Below are positions 32,343 through 43,414 of a stretch of DNA of 64,000 nt, in pieces. Positions within the stretch are counted from its first letter, which is position 1, and each line of letters opens with the position of its first letter. Origin of the DNA: Neoroseomonas marina (GTDB taxonomy: Bacteria; Pseudomonadota; Alphaproteobacteria; Acetobacterales; Acetobacteraceae); assembly GCF_012927745.1 (NCBI RefSeq), contig NZ_JABBKX010000006.1, positions 62,001 through 126,000 of the forward strand. Reading direction: 5' to 3'. A program made the translations under genes and the position numbers. The notes under the pieces were generated by a model. That model was given only the letters and a program-made list of their open reading frames with translations, was not told the origin of the DNA and searched no databases.

Positions 32343-32987
32343 GTGTCGAGCGGGGTAGCGACGCCCGGCACGGGGCATGCGCCGACCCCGCCAGGCCCGT
32401 CCTGCGTCGCGGAGGTGCTGGACCGGTTGGAACAGGCGGCCGAAGGGGCCGAGCGCGTCAGTGTCCAGGACCTCGCCCGCGCGATCGGGGAGCGGAGCTA
32501 TGGCCCGTTCATCCTGCTGCCGGCGGTGCTCGACATCTCGCCGGTCGGCACGGCACCGGGCGCCCCGACGGTGCTCGCGGCGATCCTGGTCGTCTTCGCC
32601 GCGCAGCGTGCGGTCGGGCGCCATCATCTCTGGCTGCCGCGCCTCATCGCCCGTCGGACCGTCGGGGCGCAGCGTCTGCACAAGACCGTCGGCCTGATCC
32701 GGCCCGTCGGCGACCGCATGGACCGCTGGTTCCATGGGCGCCTCCCGGCGCTGTTCCAGGAGCCGGTCGTGCGGGCGGCGGCCATCACCTGCGTGGTGCT
32801 GGCGCTGCTGATGCCGCCTCTCGAAATCATCCCCTTCGCGACGACGCTGGCCAGCGCGCCGATCGCGCTGTTCGGCCTGGCCTTCGTCTTTCGCGACGGC
32901 GTGCTGATGCTGGGCGCCTTCGCCGCCGCCGCCGGCGCCATGGGCGGCGCCCTGTGGCTGGCGGCGGGCTATCTGGGCTCAGGCTAG
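32343..32987 (+). CDS. ExoD-family membrane protein (exopolysaccharide synthesis)
   Basis: 214-residue integral membrane protein of the ExoD family. SVQDLARAIGERSYGPFILLPAVLDISPVGTAPG is the family's conserved N-terminal block, followed by several hydrophobic helices (ITCVVLALLMPPLEIIPF). In rhizobia ExoD is linked to exopolysaccharide and alkaline tolerance. No clear ATG is available after the previous gene; the GTG at 32343 gives a normal length, and a GTG at 32415 is an alternative. Same orientation as the stress genes, so it may be the last gene of that unit. Confidence 0.78.
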   Translation: MSSGVATPGTGHAPTPPGPSCVAEVLDRLEQAAEGAERVSVQDLARAIGERSYGPFILLPAVLDISPVGTAPGAPTVLAAILVVFAAQRAVGRHHLWLPRLIARRTVGAQRLHKTVGLIRPVGDRMDRWFHGRLPALFQEPVVRAAAITCVVLALLMPPLEIIPFATTLASAPIALFGLAFVFRDGVLMLGAFAAAAGAMGGALWLAAGYLGSG

Positions 32988-32994
32988 GCGACGG

Positions 32995-35427
<2,433 letters not shown>

Positions 35428-35484
35428 TCACTCCTGGCTGGAGGGGGGCTGAATAGGTACCCTGAATATAGGCTTTCTCACCCC

Positions 35485-36651
35485 TCAGGGCGACCCGCTT
35501 TCGCCCATGGGAAGCAGCTTTCCGGGCCGCGCGGCGAACATGTCCGCGATGCCGCGGAGGGGGCGGAAAACTTCGGCATCCGTACCGGTGAGGAAGGATT
35601 GGGCGGGCAGGGCGGCCAGGGCGGCGAAAAGCGCCTCCCGCCGGGCTGAATCGAGGTGGGCGGCGACTTCGTCCAGAAGCAGCAAGGGGGCGAAGCCGCG
35701 GGCCTCGGCGATCAGGGCGGCATGGGCCAGGACCGTGGAGATCAGCAGCGCCTTCTGCTCGCCCGTCGAGCACAGTTCGGCCGGCTGGTCCTTGGGCAGG
35801 TGCACCAGCGTCATGTCGGCCCGGTGCGCGCCGCGCGCGGCGCCGCCGGCGGCTGCGTCGCGCCGGCGGTCGGCGGCAAGCGCGGCGCGCAGGCTGTCCT
35901 CGACGGCGAGGGCCGGCTGGTCGGCCAACGCGGCGGCGATCGGGCACAGCAGATCCATCCGCGCCGCGGGGAAGGCGCCCGTGGCCGTGCCTGCGGACAT
36001 CACCGTGTTCAGCCGCAGCGCCAGCGCGCGCCGCGCGGCGGCCGCTGCGACGGCATGGCGCGCCATGGCATCCTCGAGCCCCGCCAGCCAGCGCGGATCG
36101 GCCCGGCCGCCGCCCAATAGGCGGTTGCGCTGGGCCATGGCGTTGTCATGCGCCGCGACCTCCCGCGCATGGGCGGGTTCCAGGGCCCAGGCCAGGCGGT
36201 CCAGGAAACGCCGCCGGCCGGAGGCCCCTTCCTGGAACAGCCGATCCATCTGGGGGGTGAGCCAGACCGCCGCGACGCGGTCCGCGAGGTCCGCCTGGGT
36301 CCGCACCGGTTGCCCGTCCAGGCGGAACAGGCGGCGTTCCGAGGCGCCCTCGGGGTCGGCGCCCGTGCCGACGTCGAAGGCGCCCAGCGGGCCCGTGAAG
36401 CGCCCCGCAGCGGCCCAGGGCCGCGATGCGCCCTCCACGCGGCGGCCGAGTTCGCCCATCCGCGCGCCACGCAGGCCGCGGCCGGGGCCGAGGAGGGAGA
36501 TGGCTTCCAGGAGGTTCGTCTTGCCGGCGCCGTTCTCGCCGGCGATGGCGACGATGGGCGCAGCGAAATGGGCCTCGAGCGTCGGCCAGGAGCGGAAGTC
36601 TTGCAGCAGTAAGCGCGTCAGCAGCAGACTGGGCGAATGGATGGACTGCAC
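35485..36651 (-). CDS. recF: DNA replication and repair protein RecF
   Basis: 388-residue SMC-like ATPase acting in RecFOR-dependent gap repair. Walker A is GENGAGKTN (about residues 38-46), the signature motif is STGEQKALL and Walker B is PLLLLDEVAAHLD. The first in-frame start is a GTG at 36651, 9 codons before the usual TRLLLQDFRSW opening. A small gene on the opposite strand begins only 26 bases upstream. It lies between dnaN and gyrB as in the ancestral dnaA-dnaN-recF-gyrB order. Confidence 0.95.
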   Translation of the reverse strand: MQSIHSPSLLLTRLLLQDFRSWPTLEAHFAAPIVAIAGENGAGKTNLLEAISLLGPGRGLRGARMGELGRRVEGASRPWAAAGRFTGPLGAFDVGTGADPEGASERRLFRLDGQPVRTQADLADRVAAVWLTPQMDRLFQEGASGRRRFLDRLAWALEPAHAREVAAHDNAMAQRNRLLGGGRADPRWLAGLEDAMARHAVAAAAARRALALRLNTVMSAGTATGAFPAARMDLLCPIAAALADQPALAVEDSLRAALAADRRRDAAAGGAARGAHRADMTLVHLPKDQPAELCSTGEQKALLISTVLAHAALIAEARGFAPLLLLDEVAAHLDSARREALFAALAALPAQSFLTGTDAEVFRPLRGIADMFAARPGKLLPMGESGSP

Positions 36652-36677
36652 GGACCACGGGATACCAGCCGCTCGAG

Positions 36678-37091
36678 ATGGCGGGAATGGTCCGGCTTCC
36701 GGGTTCCGGCGGATGGCAGTCTGTGACAGCGGTCCAACTAGCAGGCCTCGTCTGGACCGCCTTCATGGTGTGGTGGAACGCAGGGGTCATCCGCAGCGCT
36801 GGGCGCTCGCGCATGTGGCCGCGAGCCGAAGCTCGGATTCTCAGGACACTCCGATTCGGAACAGCCGTGGAGGTTCTGTTCGCACTACCACCTGGGCACG
36901 AGGTGACGGCCCGCTTCCGGGTAGATCCAGAGGGACCGCCACTTATGCCCGGCGCCACGATTGTCGTCGTCTACGACGCACGCGAGCCCACGCGCTGCGA
37001 ACCTGCAATATCCCCGCGCGAGATCATCGTATCCCTCGGTCTCGGCGCGGCCGTCCTCTTGGGCGGGGTGGCGATGCTCGTCTGGGGCTAG
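36678..37091 (+). CDS. DUF3592-like membrane protein inserted between recF and dnaN
   Basis: 137-residue protein with an N-terminal transmembrane segment (VQLAGLVWTAFMVWWNA), a soluble central part (GTAVEVLFALPPGHEVTARF with a VVVYDAREPTRCEP loop) and a C-terminal helix (IVSLGLGAAVLLGGVAMLVW); this layout matches DUF3592-type proteins of unknown function. It runs opposite to the flanking replication genes and ends six bases from the dnaN stop, so it probably arrived by insertion. Several in-frame starts exist (36678, 36687, 36764). Confidence 0.6.
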   Translation: MAGMVRLPGSGGWQSVTAVQLAGLVWTAFMVWWNAGVIRSAGRSRMWPRAEARILRTLRFGTAVEVLFALPPGHEVTARFRVDPEGPPLMPGATIVVVYDAREPTRCEPAISPREIIVSLGLGAAVLLGGVAMLVWG

Positions 37092-37097
37092 GCTTGC

Positions 37098-38228
37098 CTA
37101 CACCCGCATCGGCATCAGCACGTACAGCGCTTCCGGCTTCGCCTCGTCCTTCACGATCGTCGGCGCCGCGCCGTCGGCGAACAGGAACTCCACCTTGTCA
37201 CCGATCTGCGCGGTGATGTCCGTCAGGTAGCGCGCCTGGAAGCCGATCTCGAGGGGGCTGCTCTCGTACGCGACCGTGTCGGCGTCGAGCTCCTCCTGCG
37301 CCTGGCCCTGTTCGGGGCTGTTCGCGGTCAGCAGCAGGTTGTTGCGCGAGATCGAGAGCTTCACCGGCCGCGACCGCTCGCTGCTGATCGCCGCGACACG
37401 CGCCACCGCTTCCTCGAAATCCTTCTTGGGCACCGTCAGCTTCTTGTCGTTGCCGCGGGGGATGACGCGCTCGTATTCGGGGAAGGTGCCGTCGATCAGC
37501 TTCGAGGTCAGCGCGACGGTGCCGAGGCCGAAGCGGATCTTGGTGTCCGACAGGCGGATCTCGATCTCGTCCTGCGTCTCTTCCGCGAGCTTGCGGACCT
37601 CGTTCACCGTCTTGCGCGGCACGATCACGCCGGGCATGCCCTTCGCGCCTTCGGGCAGTGGCTCCTCGACGCGCGCAAGGCGATGGCCGTCCGTCGCGAC
37701 CGCGCGCAGCACCGGCGCGCCCTCGGCTTCGGCGGCATGCAGGTAGATGCCGTTGAGGTAGTAGCGCGTCTCCTCGGTGCTGATCGCGAAGCGCGTGCGG
37801 TCGATCAGGTCGCGCAGTACGCCCGCCTTGATCGCGAACTTGGTCGGCAGCCGCCCTTCCGTCATGGACGGGAAGTCGTCCACCGGCAGCACCGCGAGCG
37901 TGGTGTTGAACTTGCCCGCCCGCAGCGTCAGCGGACCATCGCCGCCGCCGTGGTCGAGTTCCACCCGCGCGCCCTCGGGCAGCTTGCGAACGATCTCGTA
38001 CAGCGTGGCCGCCGGCGCCGTGGTGCGCCCGCCGCGCGCGACGGTCACGCCCGCGACCTCCTCGACCACCGCGATCTCCATGTCGGTCGCGGTGAGCGTC
38101 AGGTTGCCCTCGGTCTTCGCGTCGATCAGGACGTTGGCGAGGATCGGAATGGTGTTGCGGCGCTCGACCACGCTCTGCACGTGCGCAAGAGCCTTGAGCA
38201 GCACCGCCCTGTCCACCGTGAACTTCAT
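37098..38228 (-). CDS. dnaN: DNA polymerase III sliding clamp (beta subunit)
   Basis: 376-residue beta clamp. It opens MKFTVDRAVLLKALAHVQSVVERRNTIPILANVLI, the standard DnaN N-terminus, with three repeated clamp domains; ATDGHRLARVE and the C-terminal MPMRV end are diagnostic. The product encircles DNA and tethers DNA polymerase. It is preceded by a 238-base gap after dnaA, long enough for its own promoter. Confidence 0.98.
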   Translation of the reverse strand: MKFTVDRAVLLKALAHVQSVVERRNTIPILANVLIDAKTEGNLTLTATDMEIAVVEEVAGVTVARGGRTTAPAATLYEIVRKLPEGARVELDHGGGDGPLTLRAGKFNTTLAVLPVDDFPSMTEGRLPTKFAIKAGVLRDLIDRTRFAISTEETRYYLNGIYLHAAEAEGAPVLRAVATDGHRLARVEEPLPEGAKGMPGVIVPRKTVNEVRKLAEETQDEIEIRLSDTKIRFGLGTVALTSKLIDGTFPEYERVIPRGNDKKLTVPKKDFEEAVARVAAISSERSRPVKLSISRNNLLLTANSPEQGQAQEELDADTVAYESSPLEIGFQARYLTDITAQIGDKVEFLFADGAAPTIVKDEAKPEALYVLMPMRV

Positions 38229-38466
38229 CGCAGCCCGACGCCCCGATTTCTGGGCGGTCCTGCCAGACCCGTCCGAGGGTCCGGCGGGACCGCGTGTGTC
38301 CCCCTGGTTCCCCCGGCTGCCGGGGCCGAATCGGCCCGCGCGGCGGCCCGCCGAGGGGTCGGCACCATATCAGCCGGACTCAGCGCGGAAAAGCGGGGAA
38401 AAACCGAAGCGAAGCGTCGCAAAGCCAAGCGAATCGGGGCTTACGGAAGGACGGTCGCAGACCGGC
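38229..38466. other. dnaA-dnaN intergenic spacer
   Basis: 238-base gap between dnaA and dnaN. The dnaN-distal half contains a run of AAGCG-like repeats (GCGGAAAAGCGGGG, CCGAAGCGAAGCG, CCAAGCG between 38386 and 38431), giving a pyrimidine-rich dnaN-sense strand. No DnaA box (TTATCCACA) or tRNA is visible. Probably the dnaN promoter region. Confidence 0.4.
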
Positions 38467-39897
38467 TCAGGTCTCGAGCATCCGGCGCAGCAGCTCGACA
38501 TCCTCGGCGAAGGCGGCGTCGGCCTGCATCAGCTCCGCGATGCGGGACACCGCGTGCATCACCGTGGTGTGGTCGCGATTGCCGAAGCGCCGCCCGATCT
38601 CGGGCAGGGAGCGCGAGGTGAGCTGCTTCGCCAGGTACATCGCCACCTGGCGCGGCCGCGCCACGGCCCGCGCGCGCCGCGCGGAGGACATGTCGGTCAG
38701 GCGGATGTTGTAGTGCTCGGCGACCTTGCGCTGGATCTCCTCGATCGTCACGCGACGGTCGTGCGCGCGCAGGATGTCGTGCAGCACTTCCTGCGCGCCA
38801 TCCAGCGTCACCGCGCGGCCGAACAGGTTGGCGTGCGCGATCAGGCGGTTCAGCGCGCCCTCGAGCTCGCGCACGTTGGACGTGATCTTGTGGGCGAGGA
38901 ACTCGATGACGCTCTTGGGCACGTCGATGCCCGCCGCCGTCGCCTTGGCCTGCAGGATCGACAGGCGCAGTTCGTAGGTCGTGGCGTGGATGTCGGCGAC
39001 CATGCCGCAGCCGAGGCGCGTGCGGAGGCGATCCTCGAGGCCCGACAGGTCCGAAGGCGACTTGTCCGCGCTGACGATGATCTGCTTCCCGGCGTCGACC
39101 AGCGCGTTGAAGGTGTGGAAGAACTCTTCCTGCGTGTTGTCCTTGCCGATCAGGAACTGCAGGTCGTCGACCATCAGCACGTCGACGGACCGAAGGCTTT
39201 CCTTGAACTCCATCGTCGACTGGCTGCGCAGCGCGGCGATGAAGCGGTACATGAACTTCTCGGCGGACATGTAGGCGACATTGCGCGCCGGCTCGCCGTT
39301 GCGGATCGCCCAGGCGACGGCGTGCATCAGGTGAGTCTTGCCCAGGCCGACGCCGCCATAGAGGAACAGCGGGTTGAAGCCCGGGCTCGCCGGCTTCTCG
39401 GCGACGCGCCGCGCGCAGGCATGGGCGAATTCGTTCGGCTTGCCGACGACGAAGGTATCGAATGTGAAGCGGGGATCGAGCGGCGCGGACCAGTCGCTGC
39501 GCGCATCCGCGGCGGCCGCCCGCGCTGCCGCGGCCGGCTTGCCGGCGAGCGGTTCGGCGAGGCCGTTGCCGCGCGGCGCCTCCGCTTCGGGCGTCGTATC
39601 CGTGGCCGGGCGCTCCGGCCCGACGCGCACGTCGACGCGGCGCACCGTGCCGTTCTCCTGCTGCCACAGCGCACGCAGCCGATCGCCGTAGTGGCTACGG
39701 ACCCAGTCGCGCAGGAAACGCGTGGGAAGCACGACGATCGCTTCGTCGCCCTCGATGCCGACCAGCGTCATCTGGCGCAGCCAGGTGCGGTACTCGACCT
39801 CCCCGACTTCCTCGCGCAGGCGCCCGCGGATGCGGGCCCAGGCTTCGCCCATGGCGGCGGCGGAGAGCGCGGAGACGGAACCGGCTTGCTTCTCCAT
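38467..39897 (-). CDS. dnaA: Chromosomal replication initiator protein DnaA
   Basis: 476-residue initiator. Domain I is WARIRGRLREEVGEVEYRTWLRQM; domain III AAA+ has Walker A GGVGLGKTHLMHA and Walker B VLMVDDLQF; domain IV ends with the signature FGNRDHTTVMHAV that binds DnaA boxes. The ATG at 39897 (MEKQAGS) is preferred to the TTG five codons upstream and has GGGGGG in front. Domain II is an Ala-rich linker. Adjacent to rpsT, a typical alphaproteobacterial arrangement. Confidence 0.97.
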   Translation of the reverse strand: MEKQAGSVSALSAAAMGEAWARIRGRLREEVGEVEYRTWLRQMTLVGIEGDEAIVVLPTRFLRDWVRSHYGDRLRALWQQENGTVRRVDVRVGPERPATDTTPEAEAPRGNGLAEPLAGKPAAAARAAAADARSDWSAPLDPRFTFDTFVVGKPNEFAHACARRVAEKPASPGFNPLFLYGGVGLGKTHLMHAVAWAIRNGEPARNVAYMSAEKFMYRFIAALRSQSTMEFKESLRSVDVLMVDDLQFLIGKDNTQEEFFHTFNALVDAGKQIIVSADKSPSDLSGLEDRLRTRLGCGMVADIHATTYELRLSILQAKATAAGIDVPKSVIEFLAHKITSNVRELEGALNRLIAHANLFGRAVTLDGAQEVLHDILRAHDRRVTIEEIQRKVAEHYNIRLTDMSSARRARAVARPRQVAMYLAKQLTSRSLPEIGRRFGNRDHTTVMHAVSRIAELMQADAAFAEDVELLRRMLET

Positions 39898-39912
39898 GAA
39901 CCCCCCAGACAA

Positions 39913-40165
39913 CTCGCCCCGGCCGGATCGTCCCGGCCCAACCCTGCCGTCTTTCGATCGGCCAACGATGCTTGTTCAAGCCCCCAACGCCACGAAGACT
40001 AGTCGCCCTCAACGTTGCCGCAAGGCTCAAAACGCATCATGCGTCATCAGACCCGAGGTCGTGAAAACGCGCGCACGACAAAGCAGCCGCAAATGGATTC
40101 GCGGCTGCTACTGCCGTGATAACGATGGATACTTTGGGTGTGTTCCGCCCCGTGGGGCGGAGTAC
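39913..40165. other. dnaA-rpsT intergenic spacer
   Basis: 253-base gap upstream of dnaA. It holds the dnaA promoter, and a TCCGCCCC/GGGGCGGA hairpin at 40144-40161 just behind rpsT. Searching by eye for TTATCCACA-like DnaA boxes or an AT-rich unwinding element gave nothing convincing, so this is not called an origin. Confidence 0.45.
40144..40161 (-). terminator. Hairpin immediately downstream of rpsT
   Basis: Perfect eight-base stem TCCGCCCC/GGGGCGGA with a two-base loop, four bases after the rpsT stop on the minus strand. There is no U-tract, so it may be an attenuator or mRNA 3' stabiliser rather than a strong terminator. Confidence 0.5.
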
Positions 40166-40441
40166 TCAGCCCTGCGCGGCGCCCAGGGCCTTCACCCGGG
40201 CCGAAAGGCGCGAAACCTTCCGGGACACCGTGTTCGCATGCAGAGTGCCCTTCGTGACGGCGCGCTGCAACTCCGGCTGGGCGGCACGGAAGGCTTCCTG
40301 CGCCGCGGCCTTGTCGCCGGACGCGACGGCTTCCTCGACCTTGCGCACGAAGGTGCGGACGCGCGACTTGCGCGCCTTGTTGCGCGCCATGCGCTTCTCG
40401 GTCTGGCGGATGCGCTTCTGCGCGGACGCGGTGTTCGCCAT
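40166..40441 (-). CDS. rpsT: 30S ribosomal protein S20
   Basis: 91-residue basic ribosomal protein. It opens [39 protein letters not shown], the invariant S20 N-terminus, and the rest is helical. Standard neighbour of dnaA in alphaproteobacteria. A 12-base hairpin at 40478-40503 lies between it and the upstream hydratase gene, so rpsT is probably transcribed separately. Confidence 0.98.
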   Translation of the reverse strand: MANTASAQKRIRQTEKRMARNKARKSRVRTFVRKVEEAVASGDKAAAQEAFRAAQPELQRAVTKGTLHANTVSRKVSRLSARVKALGAAQG

Positions 40442-40477
40442 GGGGTTCCGGTTCAGTTCAATATCGGGTGAAACGAG

Positions 40478-40503
40478 GCCGCGCCCGGGAGCCCGGGCGC
40501 GGC
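40478..40503 (-). terminator. GC-rich hairpin between hydratase gene and rpsT
   Basis: Perfect 12-base stem GCCGCGCCCGGG/CCCGGGCGCGGC with a two-base AG loop, 130 bases after the enoyl-CoA hydratase stop and 37 bases before the rpsT start, followed on the minus strand by CTCGTTT. Strong stem but a weak U-tract; likely terminates the hydratase transcript or sits in the rpsT leader. Confidence 0.6.
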
Positions 40504-40632
40504 GAAGGCCGGGGTTCTAGAGCCCCCCACCCTGACCCGTCAAGCCAAAGCGCGGAGCGAAATCCATGAACCCCCGGGGCGACGCCGCATGACGGCACGG
40601 GGCAAGGGTGCGCTGGACCGCCACGCGCCGGC

Positions 40633-41409
40633 TCAGCGGTTCCGGAAAGCGGGCTTCCGCTTCTCGGCGAAGGCCGACATGCCCTCCTTCTGGTCCTCGG
40701 TCGCAAAAAGGCTGAGGAAGAGCCGCCGTTCGGTCCGGACGCCTTCGGTCAGGGTCGTCTCGTAGGCGGCGTTCACCGCTTCCTTCGCCATGGCGACGGA
40801 CGGGGCGGACAGCGCGCCGATCTTCTCGCCGATCTTCACCGCCTCGGCGACCAGATCCGCGGCGGGGACCACCCGGCAGACGAGGTTGGAGCGCTCGGCC
40901 TCCGCGGCATCCATCATGCGCCCCGTGAGCACCATCTCCATCGCCTTGGACTTGCCGACGGCGCGGGTCAGGCGCTGCGTTCCGCCCGCGCCCGGAATGA
41001 TGCCGAGGTTGATCTCCGGCTGGCCGAACTTCGCCGTGTCGGCCGCAATGATCAGGTCGCACATCATCGCGAGTTCGCAGCCGCCGCCGAGCGCGAAGCC
41101 CGCCACCGCGGCGATCACCGGCTTCTGGATCTCGAGCACGGTCTCCCAGCGTTCGCCGATGAAGTCGTTGAAGTAGACCGACGGATAGGTGCGGTCCTTC
41201 ATCTCCTTGATGTCGGCGCCGGCGGCGAAGGCGCGCTCGCTGCCGGTGATGACGATGGCGGCGATGGCGGGGTCCTTGTCGTAGCCGCGCAGCGCGTCGC
41301 CGAGCTCGCCCATCAGCTGGTCGCACAGGGCGTTCAGCGCCTGCGGGCGGTTCAGCCGGATGACGGCGACCTTCCCCTGGGTCTCCGTCAGGATCATCTC
41401 GTAGGCCAT
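40633..41409 (-). CDS. Enoyl-CoA hydratase (crotonase family)
   Basis: 258-residue crotonase. The oxyanion-hole segments are [13 protein letters not shown] (about residue 58) and [17 protein letters not shown] (about residue 100), and the two catalytic glutamates fall in GGGCELAMM and [18 protein letters not shown]. It would hydrate short-chain 2-enoyl-CoA in fatty acid or amino acid breakdown. The ATG at 41409 is used, since the longer frame overlaps mutM. Linkage with mutM, rpsT and dnaA is widespread in alphaproteobacteria. Confidence 0.95.
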   Translation of the reverse strand: MAYEMILTETQGKVAVIRLNRPQALNALCDQLMGELGDALRGYDKDPAIAAIVITGSERAFAAGADIKEMKDRTYPSVYFNDFIGERWETVLEIQKPVIAAVAGFALGGGCELAMMCDLIIAADTAKFGQPEINLGIIPGAGGTQRLTRAVGKSKAMEMVLTGRMMDAAEAERSNLVCRVVPAADLVAEAVKIGEKIGALSAPSVAMAKEAVNAAYETTLTEGVRTERRLFLSLFATEDQKEGMSAFAEKRKPAFRNR

Positions 41410-41467
41410 GCGCTGCGTTCCTCGCCGTATGTCGGTGGGCAGTGCGTAGCGCAGGCCCGCGGCCGCC

Positions 41468-42364
41468 TCAACGCTGCCGCTTGGGGCAGAAGAAGGTGGA
41501 CCGCCCGGCCTGGACGATCCGCTGGATGCCCTGGCAGGGCGGCACCCCGGGGCAATCGGGGCAGGGCTCGTCCTCCCGGCCATAGACCGCGAAGCGTTCC
41601 TGGAAGCGGCCGACCTCGCCATCGGCACGGACGTAGTCGCGCAGGGAGGACCCGCCGGCGCCGATGCTTTCGGCCAGCACGGCCTTGATCGCCGGAACCA
41701 GGCGCTCGGCGCGCACCCCCGCGCAGCTGTCGGCAAGGCGGCGGGGCGAGATGCCCGCACGGTACAGCGCCTCGCAGACATAGATGTTGCCCAGGCCCGC
41801 CACGACGGTCTGGTCCAGCAGCGCCGCCTTGATCGGCGTGCGCTTGCCGGCGAGCGCGGCCGACAGCGCCGCCGGGGTGAAGGCGTCGTCGAGCGGTTCC
41901 GGGCCCAGCCCCGACAGCAGCCGGTGACCCTCCTCCTCCGCGGTCGGGACCAGGTCCACGGCTCCGAAGCGTCGCGGATCGACGAAGCCGACCCGCCAGC
42001 CATGGTCGGTGACGAGGACCATGTGCTCATGCGCCTCGGGCGGGGCGTTGTGCCCGCGCGCGTCCGAGACCGCGCCCTGCGGCCCAAGCCGCGGCATCGC
42101 TGCGTCCCCCACCGGCCGCGCCACCATGCGTCCGGACATGCCGAGATGGATGAGCAGGCTCTCCCCGTCCTCGAGCCGCATCAGCATGTATTTCGCCCGC
42201 CGGCGGAACGAGATGACCCGCCGCCCCTCCACCCGCCGCGCCAGGCCGAGGGGGAAGGGGAAGCGGAGGCCCGCGCGGCGCAGCTCGACCTCGACGATGC
42301 GGTGGCCCTGCAGCACGGCCGACAGGCCGCGCATCACCGTCTCCACCTCGGGCAACTCGGGCAT
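41468..42364 (-). CDS. mutM: Formamidopyrimidine-DNA glycosylase
   Basis: 298-residue bifunctional glycosylase/AP lyase that removes 8-oxoguanine. Pro2 and Glu3 (MPELPEVET) are catalytic, AKYMLMRL and [10 protein letters not shown] follow, and [17 protein letters not shown] is the helix-two-turn-helix. The C-terminal zinc finger has Cys268, Cys271, Cys277 and Cys293, but the position of the usual last Cys (CPxCQR) is Arg296 (CPKRQR). All other functional residues are intact. Divergent from ubiE with only 43 bases between. Confidence 0.95.
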   Translation of the reverse strand: MPELPEVETVMRGLSAVLQGHRIVEVELRRAGLRFPFPLGLARRVEGRRVISFRRRAKYMLMRLEDGESLLIHLGMSGRMVARPVGDAAMPRLGPQGAVSDARGHNAPPEAHEHMVLVTDHGWRVGFVDPRRFGAVDLVPTAEEEGHRLLSGLGPEPLDDAFTPAALSAALAGKRTPIKAALLDQTVVAGLGNIYVCEALYRAGISPRRLADSCAGVRAERLVPAIKAVLAESIGAGGSSLRDYVRADGEVGRFQERFAVYGREDEPCPDCPGVPPCQGIQRIVQAGRSTFFCPKRQR

Positions 42365-42407
42365 GGTCCCTCCCCATTTCCGGCCACCACGCTATGGTGA
42401 CGCCACG

Positions 42408-43157
42408 ATGAGCGACAGCCCCCAGGACAGCGCCGATTTCGGCTACCGCACCGTCCCCCGCGCCGAGAAGGCCGGCTTGGTGCGCGAGGTCTTCGAAAGC
42501 GTGGCCCCGCGCTACGATGTCATGAACGACCTGATGTCCCTGGGCGTGCACCGGATCTGGAAGCGGATCTTCGTCAACGCCATCGGCTGTTCGCCGCGGG
42601 AGACGCTGCTCGACCTCGCGGGCGGTACCGGGGACATCTCGTTCCTGGCGCTCGAGCGGGGCGCCGGGCGCGTCATCCTCACCGACATCAACCCCGCCAT
42701 GCTCGCGGTGGCCGAGAAGCGGGCGCTGGACCGCGGGCTCGCGGCCGGCCTGTCCTTCATGTGCGTCGACGCCGAGCGCATCCCGCTGCCGGACCGCAGC
42801 GTCGAGAAGGTTTCGATCGCCTTCGGCCTGCGCAACTGCACCGACAAGGACGCCGTGCTGCGGGAAGCCCACCGCGTGCTGCGGCCCGGGGGGCGGTTCC
42901 ACTGCCTGGAGTTCTCACGCCTCGAAATCTCGGCCCTCGTGCCGCTCTACGACGCCTGGTCGTTCAAGGCGTTGCCGGAGATCGGCGCCCGCGTGGCGCA
43001 GGACCGCGACTCCTACGAGTACCTCGCCGAGAGCATCCGGATGTTTCCCGACCAGGAGACCCTGGCCGGCATGATGCGCCAAGCCGGCCTCGAGCGCGTC
43101 GAGGTGCGCAACCTGTCGGGCGGGATCGTCGCGATCCATACAGGTTGGCGGCTGTAG
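42408..43157 (+). CDS. ubiE: Ubiquinone/menaquinone biosynthesis C-methyltransferase
   Basis: 249-residue SAM-dependent methyltransferase for the C-methylation step of ubiquinone synthesis. Motif I is LLDLAGGTGDISFLAL, and FGYRTVPRAEKAGLVREVF, VAPRYDVMNDLMSLGVHRIWKR and IAFGLRNCTDKDAVLREAHRVLRPGG are strongly UbiE-specific. The ATG at 42408 gives the normal length. Usually followed by ubiB in alphaproteobacteria; here the next gene is a Crp/Fnr regulator instead. Confidence 0.97.
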   Translation: MSDSPQDSADFGYRTVPRAEKAGLVREVFESVAPRYDVMNDLMSLGVHRIWKRIFVNAIGCSPRETLLDLAGGTGDISFLALERGAGRVILTDINPAMLAVAEKRALDRGLAAGLSFMCVDAERIPLPDRSVEKVSIAFGLRNCTDKDAVLREAHRVLRPGGRFHCLEFSRLEISALVPLYDAWSFKALPEIGARVAQDRDSYEYLAESIRMFPDQETLAGMMRQAGLERVEVRNLSGGIVAIHTGWRL

Positions 43158-43403
43158 CACCGGCCTCCGGTTCCAAGCGGGCTTTCATCTCCATGCGTCG
43201 GAGTGCAACATGGCCGTTGCGCGCAGCGGCGCATCGGGATTCGCCACATTGACGATCCGGGCGGAGCTGGCTGGAACCGGGAGTTGCGACGATGGCTGTC
43301 TTCGCATCGTTGGTCGTGTCGGCGCCGTGACCCGCATCACTCGCACAGCCGTAACGACTGCGGCAGCTTTCGACCCGCCGGCGCCCGGGTGGCGCACCGG
43401 CAT

Positions 43404-43408
43404 GGAGG
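43404..43408 (+). promoter_or_regulatory. Ribosome binding site deciding the Crp/Fnr start
   Basis: GGAGG six bases before the ATG at 43415; supports this start over the in-frame ATG at 43469. Confidence 0.65.
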
Positions 43409-43414
43409 CTGTCC

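Noticed and set aside
43273-43297. GGAAC-N16-GGCT upstream of the Crp/Fnr gene as a further EcfG promoter
   Set aside because: The -10 differs from GGTT/CGTT at a core position and the site lies over 110 bases from the start codon; the position rule seen at the four other sites is not met.
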